NCBI RefSeq assembly: GCF_900232945.1
Contig: NZ_OCTU01000001.1
Location: forward strand, 369,613 to 433,612
Length of the DNA stretch: 64,000 nucleotides
Direction of reading: 5' to 3'
DNA from: Urinicoccus timonensis
GTDB lineage: Bacteria; Bacillota; Clostridia; Tissierellales; Peptoniphilaceae
Part shown: piece after piece, positions 8,759 through 17,927 of the stretch
Layout: each line of letters opens with the position of its first letter
How positions within the stretch are numbered: position 1 is the stretch's first letter
The notes under the pieces: model-generated
The model's input: only the letters and a program-made list of their open reading frames with translations
The model's database searches: none
What the model was told of the DNA's origin: nothing
Position numbers and translations under genes: made by a program

Positions 8759-9142
8759 TTAGTCAAATTTTAATTCAATGGCCTTGAGGTAACCAGACAA
8801 AACCACCTGGTCTTTTTGGTTCTTGCACTGGAAGTCCAGCTTGTAGTGAATCTTGTCTCTTTTTTCTTCTGCCTGGTCTATCCGGATCTGACAGATAATA
8901 TGGTCTCCAGTATAGACGGGCTTGGTAAGGTCATAGAGCATTTGATAGACCAAGAGGTCGTACTCTCCTCCCAGGGTTGTAGGAAGAGTTGCCGTTAGAA
9001 GGCCTTGGATCATAATCTCTCCATCTTGGTTTTCCTCTTCATGGTGACGGCCGGTGTAATGGGCCAGGTCAATAAAACCTTTTACATCTTCTTTTGTAAA
9101 GCTTCTTTCATAGGTAAATTCTTGCCCTTGTTTAAACTTCAT
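8759..9142 (-). CDS. MaoC-like hot-dog fold protein
   Basis: Encodes 127 residues, the length of single hot-dog (R)-hydratase/dehydratase domains. The opening FTYERSFTKEDVKGFIDLAHYTGRHH fits MaoC-like proteins, in which the D/H pair acts on acyl-CoA substrates; a catalytic Asp/His pair is not unambiguous here. I chose the ATG at 9142 because AAGGAGG lies 7 bp before it; a TTG two codons upstream is too close to that site. It follows phoR by 30 bp and is probably the last gene of that operon. Its role there is unknown. Confidence 0.6.
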   Translation of the reverse strand: MKFKQGQEFTYERSFTKEDVKGFIDLAHYTGRHHEEENQDGEIMIQGLLTATLPTTLGGEYDLLVYQMLYDLTKPVYTGDHIICQIRIDQAEEKRDKIHYKLDFQCKNQKDQVVLSGYLKAIELKFD

Positions 9143-9172
9143 TCCCAATCCTCCTTGATTCTAGCCAGGGGA

Positions 9173-10843
9173 TCAACGGGTTTTGGGAAATTCCATGTGA
9201 AAGGTGGTTCCACTACTGGAACTTTTTAAGTCAATGGTTCCCTCAAATACCTTTACTGCATGCTTGACAATGGATAGACCCAGCCCCGTCCCCTTGATTT
9301 CTGAAGAGTGGGACTTGTCCCCCCGGTAAAATCGTTCGAAGATCCGTGGTTGGTCCTCGGGTTCAATTCCCGGGCCATTGTCTTTGACCCATAATTGGAT
9401 GCTGTTTAAGTCTTCTTCTAAGTCCACTTGGACATAGCCTGGGCCCTTGGCATACTTAATTCCGTTGTCCACTAGGTTATAAACCATTTCGTAAAATAAC
9501 TTCTTCTGCCCCACCAATGTACTACTTTCTCCGGAAAAAATCAACTGGATGTCCTTCTTTTCAGCAATTTCCTTGAGGTGGTCCAGGACGGATTGGATCA
9601 CTTCTTGAGGGCTAAAGCAGCCCTTTTTAAAGATGTCTCCCCCTTCTTCAATTTGAGAGAGTTTCAAGAGGTCGGATACCAGGTCCATAAGTCGTTTGGC
9701 TTCTGATTCAATTCGGTTGCCTACCCGGTGGATGTCTTGGTCTTTAACTAAGCCCTGGCCCAAGAGTTCTCCAAAACCCATAATGGAGGTTAGGGGGGTC
9801 TTGAGTTCGTGGCTGACATTGGCCGTAAATTCCCGGCGGTATTGTTCCAGCTCTTCCCTTTGGGTTACGTCTAAAACTAGGACGACAGCACCGCTAATCC
9901 GGTCATTTTGAGCAATGGGATGGATGTTGATTTCATAGCTGCCGTTTTCTTTTTTAAAAATCTTCCGACTCCTGTGACCCTTGAGGCCGGACCGGATATC
10001 CATTTCCAAACCCGGGTCCACCCGCAGGTTTCGAAAGTGTTCTCCCCGTCTAACCTTGTGGCCTTCTAGGAGGTAGAGGGCGCTGTTGTTAAAGGAGACG
10101 ATCCTCTCCTTGTCATCCACCAAGAGGAGTCCTTCAGACATGTGGTCTACCATCCATTGGAATTCCTCCTGCCTTTCCCTTTCCCGGGCCAGGGTCCTGT
10201 CCAGGGCCTTATTTTGCATGGAAATCCTTTGAACCAAGGGCCAAATTTCTTCATAGAGGGCCTGGTCAGTGGGATGGTCCAAGTCAATATGGTTAATGGG
10301 CCGGACAATTTCTTGGACTAATTGTTTTGCTGCAAGGCTGGTTAAGAGAAGGAGAAAACCTAAAACAATGGCCAAGGGAATGATCCCTTGGAGAAAGGGG
10401 TTAAAGAGGCTGTCTACCTGTTTAGAAACCCTTAAGACTCGGCCATCAGGCATCTTGTAGGCATAGTTGATGGTCTGCTTATCCATGGTAGTAGAGAAGC
10501 GGCGGACAAAACCAAATCCCTCCTTAAGGGCCTTTTGAAATTCCGGCCGGTCATAGTGACTTTTTAAATGACTGGGATCTACCTGGTTGTCATAAAGGAC
10601 TCGACCGTTACGATCTAGAAGGGTCACCCGGTCTTTGTTTTCAGGCAGCTTTTGAATCTCCCCAGGCTTTTTCCCATTGATGGTATAAGAAAGGTAAAGG
10701 GCTTGTTTATAGAGTTCTTGTTGGATACGGTGGTTGTAACCATAGTAAAAAATGCCTCCACCAAGGACCAGACAGGCTAGCAGGACCAGGCCGCTGATTT
10801 TTAGGATAGAGGCAAAAATTTGTTTACTTAATTTTCCCTTCAT
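9173..10843 (-). CDS. phoR: Phosphate-regulon sensor histidine kinase PhoR
   Basis: Encodes 556 residues. TM1 lies near 15-34, an extracytoplasmic loop of about 110 residues follows, and TM2 lies near 150-172. A linker and a PAS domain span about 220-330. HisKA has H345 in VSHELKTPL, and the HATPase domain shows NLVDNGIKYA, DNGPGIEP and GTGLGLSIVKH. It overlaps phoB by 4 bp. The adjacent pst operon and the Pho boxes upstream of pstS identify it as PhoR rather than another PAS kinase. Confidence 0.92.
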   Translation of the reverse strand: MKGKLSKQIFASILKISGLVLLACLVLGGGIFYYGYNHRIQQELYKQALYLSYTINGKKPGEIQKLPENKDRVTLLDRNGRVLYDNQVDPSHLKSHYDRPEFQKALKEGFGFVRRFSTTMDKQTINYAYKMPDGRVLRVSKQVDSLFNPFLQGIIPLAIVLGFLLLLTSLAAKQLVQEIVRPINHIDLDHPTDQALYEEIWPLVQRISMQNKALDRTLARERERQEEFQWMVDHMSEGLLLVDDKERIVSFNNSALYLLEGHKVRRGEHFRNLRVDPGLEMDIRSGLKGHRSRKIFKKENGSYEINIHPIAQNDRISGAVVLVLDVTQREELEQYRREFTANVSHELKTPLTSIMGFGELLGQGLVKDQDIHRVGNRIESEAKRLMDLVSDLLKLSQIEEGGDIFKKGCFSPQEVIQSVLDHLKEIAEKKDIQLIFSGESSTLVGQKKLFYEMVYNLVDNGIKYAKGPGYVQVDLEEDLNSIQLWVKDNGPGIEPEDQPRIFERFYRGDKSHSSEIKGTGLGLSIVKHAVKVFEGTIDLKSSSSGTTFHMEFPKTR

Positions 10844-11502
10844 ACAATTTTATACCCCAGACCACGCACTGTTTGAATGTGGTCTTTTTCTTGACCTAGT
10901 TTTTGTCTTAGAGACCCCATATGAACATCTAAAGTCCGGCTTTCTCCAGCAAAATCTGTCCCCCAAATCCTTTGAAAGAGGGTATCTCTGGAAAAGACAT
11001 AGCCGGGTCGGGACATGAGAATCCATAGAATATCAAATTCCTTGGGGGTCAAGTCCACTTCTTGGCCGTCTACCTTGGCCAGGTGTCTGGACCGGTCCAC
11101 TTCCAACTTGCCCAAGCTTAAAACAGATTCGTTTTTCACCCCAGACCGTCTCAAAACAGCCCCAATGCGGCTTAACAATTCCATCATCCTAAAAGGCTTG
11201 GTCATATAGTCGTCTGCCCCTGTATCCAATCCTGTTACCATGTCATATTCAGAGTCTTTTGCCGTCAACATAATCACCGGCAGGTCCCTGGTTTGGCTTT
11301 GGCTCTTGAGTTTTTTTAAAATATCCATCCCATCCTGCTCTGGGAGCATGATATCTAAAAGAATCAATTGAGGTTTTTCTTCCTCCATCCCCTTCCAAAA
11401 ATCAGAGGGCTTGCCAAAACCTTTAACCTCGTAATTTTGCCCCTCCAGGGCATATAAAATTAACTCTCGGATACTGTTGTCATCTTCCACAACATAAATC
11501 AT
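10840..11502 (-). CDS. phoB: Phosphate-regulon response regulator PhoB/PhoP
   Basis: Encodes 220 residues: a receiver domain with E6/D7/D8 and phospho-acceptor D50 (LLDIMLP), then an OmpR-type winged helix ending HIQTVRGLGYKIV. It is expected to bind the TTTACA repeats found before pstS. It lies 49 bp after phoU, with a possible promoter of its own in that gap. Confidence 0.92.
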   Translation of the reverse strand: MIYVVEDDNSIRELILYALEGQNYEVKGFGKPSDFWKGMEEEKPQLILLDIMLPEQDGMDILKKLKSQSQTRDLPVIMLTAKDSEYDMVTGLDTGADDYMTKPFRMMELLSRIGAVLRRSGVKNESVLSLGKLEVDRSRHLAKVDGQEVDLTPKEFDILWILMSRPGYVFSRDTLFQRIWGTDFAGESRTLDVHMGSLRQKLGQEKDHIQTVRGLGYKIV

Positions 11503-11528
11503 TCCACCACCTCGGCTTTCTTATCTTT

Positions 11529-11537
11529 ATTATAGCA
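11529..11537 (-). promoter_or_regulatory. Candidate internal promoter for phoBR
   Basis: On the minus strand TGCTATAAT is a good extended -10 box in the phoU-phoB gap. It would give phoBR expression independent of the pst promoter. No clear -35 box is visible. Confidence 0.45.
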
Positions 11538-11551
11538 CAAATTGAGCCTTT

Positions 11552-12157
11552 CTAGGCCAAGGATGCGTCAACCCATTCTCCGATATTTACACAGTGGTCG
11601 CCAATTCTCTCCAGGTATTTTGCCACCAACAAAAGATCCAGGTCCTGGGCATGGGGATTTTCCTTCAAGGTTTTTTTAATATCCTCAAAACCTTGGTCCA
11701 TTTCGTCATCCATGCTCTCTAAAAGGTCCCGGCACTTGGTCTTTTCCACAAAGCCCCTGCGGACCAGGCGAAACATTTCATAGGCCTGCTTGGTAAGTTT
11801 GGCCAGGCTGTCCATTTCTTTATTTTCCAATTGACCAGGATGGTCTAAAATAAAGGCAATATCTCGGGACTGGTCACTGATTCTTTCCAGGTCTACTACA
11901 ACCCCTAGGGAGGCTGTAATCAAGGCCAAGTCTTGGGCTACGGGTTGTTCTCTTAAAATTAGGGCCATGGCCAAGCTTTCCACTTGCTTTTTCTTTTCAT
12001 CCATGGCTCCTTCAACTTCTGAAATTCGATTGCAAAGGGTCCGGTCTTTTTCTGTTATAAGTTTTTGGAGGAGTTGTAGGGATTGTTCCCCCATCCGGAA
12101 CATGTCAAAATTCAAAGTTTCTAGACGGTTTAAGTCGTCAATAAATCTCTCTCTCAT
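11552..12157 (-). CDS. phoU: Phosphate transport regulator PhoU
   Basis: Encodes 201 residues forming two PhoU three-helix repeats with the acidic metal-binding patches E/DxxxD (DLERISDQSRD and KYLERIGDHCVNIGE). PhoU links the Pst transporter to PhoR and keeps the regulon off when phosphate is plentiful. The ATG at 12157 overlaps the pstB stop as TGATG, so the genes are translationally coupled. A TTG one codon earlier is less likely. Confidence 0.93.
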   Translation of the reverse strand: MRERFIDDLNRLETLNFDMFRMGEQSLQLLQKLITEKDRTLCNRISEVEGAMDEKKKQVESLAMALILREQPVAQDLALITASLGVVVDLERISDQSRDIAFILDHPGQLENKEMDSLAKLTKQAYEMFRLVRRGFVEKTKCRDLLESMDDEMDQGFEDIKKTLKENPHAQDLDLLLVAKYLERIGDHCVNIGEWVDASLA

Positions 12158-12903
12158 CAACCGAACCTCCCTGTGATGTATTTGGATGTTTGGGCTTCTT
12201 TTGGATTGGAGAAAAGCTCTTGGGTTTCGTTCATTTCTATGACTTCTCCCAAGAGGAAAAAGGCCGTCTTGTCACTGACCCTAAGGGCTTGTTGCATATT
12301 ATGGGTGACAATGACAATGGTGTAGTGTTGCTTTAAGCTATGGCAGAGGTCTTCAATTTTACTGGTGGAAATGGGGTCCAGGGCTGAGGTTGGTTCATCC
12401 ATGAGAAGAACTTCCGGTCCCGGGGCCAGGGCTCTGGCTATACAAAGCCTTTGTTGTTGCCCCCCAGACATACCCAGGGCTGAAGAATTTAATCGATCTT
12501 TAACTTCATCCCAAAGGGCTGCGTCTTCCAAGGCTTTTTTCACCCGGTCATCCAGCTCTGTCTTGTTTTTAATTCCAGCCAATTTCAGGCCATAGGCTAC
12601 ATTATTGTAGATACTCTTGGCAAAGGGATTGGGACTTTGAAAGACCATCCCCACCCGTCTACGAACTTCAATGGGATCCATTTCTGCGAAGATATCCTTA
12701 CCATCTAGCTTAACATCTCCCTCAATCCGAACATTAGGGTTAAGGTCATGGAGACGGTTGAGAATTTTTAGAAAAGTGGACTTCCCACAGCCAGAAGGCC
12801 CAATTAAGGCCGTTACTTCTTTTTCTTCTATATCCATGTTGATCTTTTTTAAGGCTTGGTTGCTGCCATAGTAAAGATCAACATCATGAGCTTCAAATTT
12901 CAC
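12157..12903 (-). CDS. pstB: Phosphate ABC transporter ATPase PstB
   Basis: Encodes 248 residues. The Walker A motif GPSGCGKST is at 35-43, the signature [10 protein letters not shown] is present, Walker B with [12 protein letters not shown] follows, and the H loop is IVTHNMQ. The sequence [21 protein letters not shown] is typical of PstB. It energises phosphate import by PstSCA and overlaps pstA by 4 bp. Confidence 0.96.
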   Translation of the reverse strand: MKFEAHDVDLYYGSNQALKKINMDIEEKEVTALIGPSGCGKSTFLKILNRLHDLNPNVRIEGDVKLDGKDIFAEMDPIEVRRRVGMVFQSPNPFAKSIYNNVAYGLKLAGIKNKTELDDRVKKALEDAALWDEVKDRLNSSALGMSGGQQQRLCIARALAPGPEVLLMDEPTSALDPISTSKIEDLCHSLKQHYTIVIVTHNMQQALRVSDKTAFFLLGEVIEMNETQELFSNPKEAQTSKYITGRFG

Positions 12904-13805
12904 TGGTTCTTCCCTCCTTCTAATTTTTTGCTCCAGTGGACTTTTACAAAATAGGCTACCAGGGTAATGGCAACAACTAAAATCAACAAAAGGGCTGAAG
13001 CGACATTGGCTTCTTGAGAAGCAGTTGCATGGTGGGCTTGGGTTCTAGCTCCCCAGATGTGTAGGGCTAGAGTTTTCCCCGGTCGGTTGGGGTTAAAGGC
13101 ATTTAAGGGAGAATTAAAATCAACGCCTGAAAAAAGAATATCTGATGTGGATCCTGCCGTATACATTAAAGCAGCTGCTTCTGCAACAACCCGGCCGGCA
13201 GAAAGGACAACCCCAGTTACCAGCCTGTGAAGGCATTGGGGAAGTAAGACGTGGATAAGGGTTTGTTCCCTGGTGGCTCCCAAGGCCATGGATCCAAAGT
13301 AAATGGAAGAATCAATTTCATCCAAGGCTTCTTCTGTAGAGGTGGCCATGAGAGGAATATTTAAGATGGATACCGTCAAGGCCCCAGCCCACAAGGACCA
13401 TTGGGTCCCAGTGAATAGAACAAAAGCCAGGTATCCAAACAAGCCTACCACAATAGAGGGAAGACCCGATAGGGTTCTTAGACCCGCTCTTAGAATGGTA
13501 TTTAAAGCTGACTTGCTATCAGAATAATAGGACAGGTAGATTCCTGTTGCTACCCCCAAAGGCACTGAGATTAAAAGAGATAGAATGGTTAGATAAACCG
13601 TGTTCCACAGAACTCCCAGAAGGCCTCGCCGTCCTCCGAAAAAGGATAGGTCAAAATCTCTAAGTCCCCTAAAAATAACAGAGAAGACAAAAAATCCTAC
13701 CACGATAAAAAACAAGAGGGCAAATATGCTAACCAGGGTTCTGGCTAGAGCATCCTTCTTTTTTGCATTTTCAATGACTTTTAAGTCTACAGCATTTTTA
13801 ATCAT
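12900..13805 (-). CDS. pstA: Phosphate ABC transporter permease PstA
   Basis: Encodes 301 residues with about six membrane helices and the binding-protein-dependent transport loop ([17 protein letters not shown]). The [12 protein letters not shown] segment is typical of PstA. It pairs with PstC to form the channel. It overlaps pstC by 8 bp and pstB by 4 bp in one operon. Confidence 0.95.
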   Translation of the reverse strand: MIKNAVDLKVIENAKKKDALARTLVSIFALLFFIVVGFFVFSVIFRGLRDFDLSFFGGRRGLLGVLWNTVYLTILSLLISVPLGVATGIYLSYYSDSKSALNTILRAGLRTLSGLPSIVVGLFGYLAFVLFTGTQWSLWAGALTVSILNIPLMATSTEEALDEIDSSIYFGSMALGATREQTLIHVLLPQCLHRLVTGVVLSAGRVVAEAAALMYTAGSTSDILFSGVDFNSPLNAFNPNRPGKTLALHIWGARTQAHHATASQEANVASALLLILVVAITLVAYFVKVHWSKKLEGGKNQ

Positions 13806-14739
13806 TTACTCTACCTCGACTTCCAATTTTCCCAATGATAAAGACAAAAACCAAGGAGATGACAAAAAGACTCAAGGCCATAGCCCAAAGGGCTGCATTA
13901 TATTCTCCCCCTTCCATGGCTCCCCCCATATCAGACGCAATGGCAGAAGTCAGGTTGGTTGTTGGAGAAAGAAGGTCTGCCGGAAAAGCCCTGGTTTTCC
14001 CAATAACCATGGCCACAGCCAAGGCCTCTCCAAAGGCCCTGGACAGACCCAAAACAAAGGCTGTAAAGACCCCTGTCTTAGCTGTAGGCAGGATGACATC
14101 TTTAATCATTTGAAATTTGGTGGCCCCTAGGCCATAGGCGGCCAATCTTTGGGCTTCTGGTACACTTCGATAACTATCCTTACATAGGGTAATCATGGTT
14201 GGTAGGACCATTAGGGCCAAAACCAAGGCCCCTGCCATGACAGAAAATCCATGGGGCCGTCCACTGATTTCTTTTAACCAGGGAACTAAAATCGTCAACC
14301 CCATCCAACCATAGATAATAGATGGAACTCCCGCTAAAATTTCCACTAGCATTTGGAAAAAAGCCTTGGTCTTGTCGGGAACCAGTTCCGAGATAAAAAC
14401 AGAAACAGTAATGGAAAATGGGGCTGCAATTAAAAGAGCAATCCCACAAGTTAAAATCGAACCGACAAAATAAACAGCTGATCCTACCTTTCCACCACCT
14501 TCCATGGAATCGTTGGGCGCCCAATCCGAGGAGAAGAGAAACTCTCCTAGAGAATGGTGGTATCGGGTAAATAATTGGATTCCCCTGTAGGCTAAAAATA
14601 GGGTGATTAAAATCATAAGCCCTACAACGGCAATACCGAGGCAGCTAATACCACCTCGGACAGCCTTGTCTACTAGACGTTTATTTTGTTTCTTTTCAAT
14701 AATGGAAACTTTGCTTTCCACGTTTTGATAAGAAGTCAT
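13798..14739 (-). CDS. pstC: Phosphate ABC transporter permease PstC
   Basis: Encodes about 313 residues with six predicted membrane helices. GVPSIIYGWMGLT and the EAA-type loop AYGLGATKFQMIKDVILP are PstC marks. I placed the start at ATG 14739, but no clear ribosome site precedes it. An in-frame TTG at 14757, inside the end of pstS, is the alternative, and translation is probably coupled to pstS. Confidence 0.92.
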   Translation of the reverse strand: MTSYQNVESKVSIIEKKQNKRLVDKAVRGGISCLGIAVVGLMILITLFLAYRGIQLFTRYHHSLGEFLFSSDWAPNDSMEGGGKVGSAVYFVGSILTCGIALLIAAPFSITVSVFISELVPDKTKAFFQMLVEILAGVPSIIYGWMGLTILVPWLKEISGRPHGFSVMAGALVLALMVLPTMITLCKDSYRSVPEAQRLAAYGLGATKFQMIKDVILPTAKTGVFTAFVLGLSRAFGEALAVAMVIGKTRAFPADLLSPTTNLTSAIASDMGGAMEGGEYNAALWAMALSLFVISLVFVFIIGKIGSRGRVND

Positions 14740-14746
14740 AGGATTT

Positions 14747-15655
14747 TTAGCGTTCAACTTGCATTTTAGAAGTTACGCCATAACCCATTTTTTCAACAGC
14801 TTGACCATATTTGTCGCCCATAATATAGTCTAAGAAGGCTTTTGCAACTTCGTTGGGTTCACCTTTAGTGTACATGTGTTCATAACCCCATACTGGGTAT
14901 TTTCCATTGTAGGTGTTTTCTAAAGTTGGTTCTACTCCGTCCATTTTGACTGTCTTTACATCGGGGTTTTCTTCTTGTAGATAGGACAGAGCTAGGTAGC
15001 CAATGGCTCCTGGAGTGTCTGCAACAGTTTGTAATAAGGTACCGGAATCGTCAGTTTCTAAAGATCCGTCGATTTGTTTTTCACCCTTTAAGGCATATTC
15101 TTCAAATAAGGCCCGGGTTCCACTAGTAGATGGTCTAGAAATAGGAATGATTTTTTCATCTGGTCCGCCAACTTCTTTCCAGTTGGTGATTTTACCAGTA
15201 AAGATTCCAATCATTTGATCTTGAGTTAGGTCTGTTACCTTTTCAGCAACTACCTTGTTAACAACAGGTGCCATGGTAATAACACAAACCTTGTGGTCTA
15301 CCAAGTCTTTTGCTTGAGCTTCGTCCAATTTTTCTTCTGCATAAACATCAGAGTTCCCAATGTCAATGGCTCCTTCAGAAACTTGTTTTAAACCAGCTCC
15401 AGATCCTCCACCACTCACGCTGATAGAAACTTTTTGATTTTCATCTTGGAAGGATTTGGCGGCATCTTCAACTAGGGGTAAAAGAGCAGAAGAGCCTGCT
15501 GATGTAATAGAGCCTTCTAAAGTGGATTCTTCAGCTGGGGCTTTGGCATTGTTTCCTCCATTGTTGGCAGTGTTGGCAGTATTATTTCCTCCACCACCAC
15601 AAGCGACTAAAAGCATCGTAGCTGCAAGTACAATTGCAGAAATTCTTTTTTTCAT
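14747..15655 (-). CDS. pstS: Phosphate-binding lipoprotein PstS
   Basis: Encodes 302 residues. The signal peptide has lipobox LLVAC with acylated C19, followed by a Gly/Asn/Ala-rich linker. The phosphate-binding motifs are TSAGSSALLPLV, SGGGSGAGLKQV and SRPSTSGTRALFEEY. It captures phosphate outside the membrane and delivers it to PstCA. It is the first gene of the operon, and Pho boxes lie 55-95 bp upstream of its start. Confidence 0.96.
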   Translation of the reverse strand: MKKRISAIVLAATMLLVACGGGGNNTANTANNGGNNAKAPAEESTLEGSITSAGSSALLPLVEDAAKSFQDENQKVSISVSGGGSGAGLKQVSEGAIDIGNSDVYAEEKLDEAQAKDLVDHKVCVITMAPVVNKVVAEKVTDLTQDQMIGIFTGKITNWKEVGGPDEKIIPISRPSTSGTRALFEEYALKGEKQIDGSLETDDSGTLLQTVADTPGAIGYLALSYLQEENPDVKTVKMDGVEPTLENTYNGKYPVWGYEHMYTKGEPNEVAKAFLDYIMGDKYGQAVEKMGYGVTSKMQVER

Positions 15656-15694
15656 TTTTTACTTTCTCCTTTCAAACATTCAAAGTATATGCTT

Positions 15695-15750
15695 ATTGTA
15701 CTGGCCCCAATGTAAAGATAAAAACCTGGTCTATGTAAAGATTTTGTAAA
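15695..15750 (-). promoter_or_regulatory. pst promoter with Pho-box repeats
   Basis: On the minus strand three TTTACA boxes lie at 15745-15750, 15734-15739 and 15711-15716. The first two are 11 bp apart and the third is 23 bp on (close to two helical turns). A -10-like TACAAT (15695-15700) begins 10 bp after the last box, the spacing of PhoB/PhoP-activated promoters, and there is no -35 box. A further TTTACA-like string (TTACAA) lies near 15836. From 15751 to 15928 I see nothing else. Confidence 0.75.
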
Positions 15751-15928
15751 ATATTTTTTCCCCTGAAAATAGCCCTTTGTGGAGGTTTAATCCTCTAATC
15801 TCCCCCTCTAATCTTTAAAAAGTAAAGGGGCATTGTAAATAGAAAGACAAGGCCTCTTAAAATTTTTACTCTTTTTTGGAGAAAGTTTTTGACTCTATTA
15901 ACTTTTCAAACCCGCCTTTTAAGGCAAT

Positions 15929-15965
15929 AAAAAAAACCATAAGCATTGAAGATTCAACACTTATG
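15929..15965 (-). terminator. Intrinsic terminator of tRNA-Gly
   Basis: On the minus strand CATAAGTGTTGAA pairs with TTCAATGCTTATG (two wobble positions) around a 2-nt gap, then a run of eight T residues. It starts 15 bp after the tRNA 3' end. Confidence 0.85.
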
Positions 15966-15979
15966 AGTCTTATAAATTC

Positions 15980-16053
15980 TGGAGCGGCTGATGAGAATCG
16001 AACTCACATCCTAAGCTTGGGAAGCTCATATTCTACCATTGAACTACAGCCGC
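15980..16053 (-). tRNA. tRNA-Gly (anticodon CCC)
   Basis: A 74-nt cloverleaf with encoded CCA. The acceptor arm is GCGGCTG with AGCCGC, the D arm is GTTC..AATGGT, the anticodon loop TTCCCAA gives CCC, and the T loop is TTCGATTC. It reads GGG glycine codons and is a single isolated gene between the pst and cbi operons. Confidence 0.95.
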
Positions 16054-16070
16054 AATCTTTCTTGCCCTCT

Positions 16071-16079
16071 ATTATACCA
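16071..16079 (-). promoter_or_regulatory. Candidate tRNA-Gly promoter
   Basis: Minus-strand TGGTATAAT, an extended -10 box, lies 18 bp before the tRNA 5' end. The -35 region is weak. Confidence 0.55.
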
Positions 16080-16113
16080 CGAAAGCCCTCTGGAGAAAAT
16101 AGTTTTTCCCAGT

Positions 16114-16140
16114 AAAAAAGAGACCGTCTTAGGCGATCTC
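16114..16140 (-). terminator. Intrinsic terminator of cbiMNQO
   Basis: On the minus strand GAGATCGCC and GACGGTCTC pair with G-T wobbles, then TTTTTT. It lies 9 bp after the cbiO stop. Confidence 0.8.
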
Positions 16141-16148
16141 TATCTCAT

Positions 16149-16967
16149 TTAAAGACGATCTCCAGCTCTTTCTCTTAGATAGGAGTAGAGGTCTTTTTCT
16201 TTTTTAAATAGGGGCGTTTTTCCATAGAGATGCATCCGAACCAAGGTCGGTGGAACAAGTCCTGCCTCTTGGATGGCCTTTTCATTTAAGAAAACCTGGT
16301 CAATACTTCCCTCGGTAACCATCTCTCCATGGCTAATAACATAGACATAGTCGCAAACATCGTAGATAAAGTCCATATCATGAGAGCTGACAATGAGCTT
16401 CTTGCCCCGGGCCACCAGGCTGGCTAAAAGTTCCTTGATGGACTCAGTCATAGAGGGGTCCAAACCCGCTGTTGGCTCATCAAAAAGAATGGTTTCACAG
16501 TCCATGGCCAAGATCCCTGCAATGGCTACCCTCTTTTTTTGCCCATAGGATAGGTAGTGGACGGGTCGGTTGGCTAAGTGGGTGATATTTACAGCTTCCA
16601 TGGCCTTTTGCACCTTGTCTTCAATAACATCCGGGTCTAATTTTTGATTTTTCAAGGCAAAGGCGATATCGTCTTTAACATTGGAGTAGAAAATTTGTTG
16701 GTCCGGGTCTTGGAAGACCATGGACACCTTGGACCGAAAGTCATTTAAGTCCTTTTTCTTATAAGACAACTCTTTATCTTGATAGTAGACTTTTCCTTGA
16801 CTAGGTCGGTAAATCCCCAGCATGTTTAAAAAGATAGTGGACTTCCCGGCACCATTTTCTCCCAAAAGGCCCACACAAGATCCCTTGCTAAAGTCCATAT
16901 TTAAATTTTTAAGGGCATTTTCGCCACCCTTTTGATAGGCATAGGATAGGTTTTCTAGTCTTAACAT
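16149..16967 (-). CDS. cbiO: Cobalt/nickel ECF transporter ATPase CbiO
   Basis: Encodes 272 residues. The Walker A motif is GENGAGKST, the Q loop is MVFQDPDQQIFY (typical of ECF ATPases), the signature is LSYGQKKRVAIAG, and the Walker B segment is ILFDEPTAGLDP. It powers group I ECF uptake with CbiM, CbiN and CbiQ. It is the last gene of the operon, 8 bp after cbiQ. Confidence 0.95.
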   Translation of the reverse strand: MLRLENLSYAYQKGGENALKNLNMDFSKGSCVGLLGENGAGKSTIFLNMLGIYRPSQGKVYYQDKELSYKKKDLNDFRSKVSMVFQDPDQQIFYSNVKDDIAFALKNQKLDPDVIEDKVQKAMEAVNITHLANRPVHYLSYGQKKRVAIAGILAMDCETILFDEPTAGLDPSMTESIKELLASLVARGKKLIVSSHDMDFIYDVCDYVYVISHGEMVTEGSIDQVFLNEKAIQEAGLVPPTLVRMHLYGKTPLFKKEKDLYSYLRERAGDRL

Positions 16968-16975
16968 AGGTCCTC

Positions 16976-17650
16976 CTAAAGATAAAAGTGTCCGTCAAAC
17001 AACTTGCAGTCTAAGGCTACTTTGTAGCTGGTAAAACTCTTCATCATAGAATCAAATAGGGCTCCTGCAATAATGGAAGAAGACCGAATCATCAAAGACT
17101 TGTTCCGGTAGCCCCCCTTTAAAATCAAGGCCCTTTCCAGAGTGTGGAATTCCTCAAAGAAAATGGCTATAAAGCGATACATTAAAACCATTTGTTCTAT
17201 AAAGGCCTCCGGTGTGTGGAGGGACTTTAAAAGATAGATCATTTGATTCATGGGAATGGTCAGGGCCATAAAGTAGGTGGCTGAAATTCCAGCCATAGAT
17301 CGGAAAAAGGTCTTCTTTGCAACCTCCACTGAAGCATAGTTGAGCCCCATGTGGAAGGGTTTTGCAAAAAATAAATAGTCAATCTTGTCAACTTGGAAGG
17401 ATAGAACCATGGCCAAAAGGCTCATACAGAGAAAGACCAAGGGGAGGGTGTAGAGTTTTGCTACCCTCCGGGCTGGTAATTTAGCAAGAAAAACCATGCT
17501 CCCAAACAAGAGGACTATAATGACTAGATGGCATAGGATAGATTCATTGACAAGAGCGAGTACCAGTAAAAAGATACCGATACTCGCTTTTATCCATGGG
17601 TTTTTTTGGCTTAACCCGTTATTATATGCCAAAGAGTCAATTTGAGGCAT
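16976..17650 (-). CDS. cbiQ: Cobalt/nickel ECF transporter T component CbiQ
   Basis: Encodes 224 residues with about five membrane helices and the coupling helix regions that contact CbiO (FRSMAGISATYF and LERALILKGGYR). It overlaps the cbiN end by 14 bp. Identity comes from its T-component pattern and the cbiM-N-Q-O order. Confidence 0.93.
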   Translation of the reverse strand: MPQIDSLAYNNGLSQKNPWIKASIGIFLLVLALVNESILCHLVIIVLLFGSMVFLAKLPARRVAKLYTLPLVFLCMSLLAMVLSFQVDKIDYLFFAKPFHMGLNYASVEVAKKTFFRSMAGISATYFMALTIPMNQMIYLLKSLHTPEAFIEQMVLMYRFIAIFFEEFHTLERALILKGGYRNKSLMIRSSSIIAGALFDSMMKSFTSYKVALDCKLFDGHFYL

Positions 17651-17927
17651 TTTTCTTTCCCTTATTGTAGCCTAGGTAGTAGCCAATAATAATGGCTCCC
17701 AGGGCTGCTTGAGAAGCAAACAATAAAGATTCGATTTCACCAGACTTGGGTTCAATCAGTGGTTCAAACCATGGTTCGTAGTCTGGATTGCTTTCTGTAA
17801 TTTGGCCTTCTGCCGCATCATCTGACCCGCCGAATTCACCATTTGAAACAGCATATAGAGGTCCGATGATAAGGGCCAACATAATAATGACTAGGATAGT
17901 TTTAGTTGATTTTTTCAACGAGTTCAC
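17637..17927 (-). CDS. cbiN: Cobalt/nickel transport accessory CbiN
   Basis: Encodes about 96 residues with two membrane helices flanking an extracellular loop that holds the CbiN signature EPWFEPLIEPKSGEIESLLF and then AAQ-type residues. CbiN aids metal loading of CbiM. I chose the GTG start at 17927 because GGAGG lies five bases upstream. It overlaps the end of cbiM by 26 bp. Confidence 0.88.
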   Translation of the reverse strand: MNSLKKSTKTILVIIMLALIIGPLYAVSNGEFGGSDDAAEGQITESNPDYEPWFEPLIEPKSGEIESLLFASQAALGAIIIGYYLGYNKGKKNASN

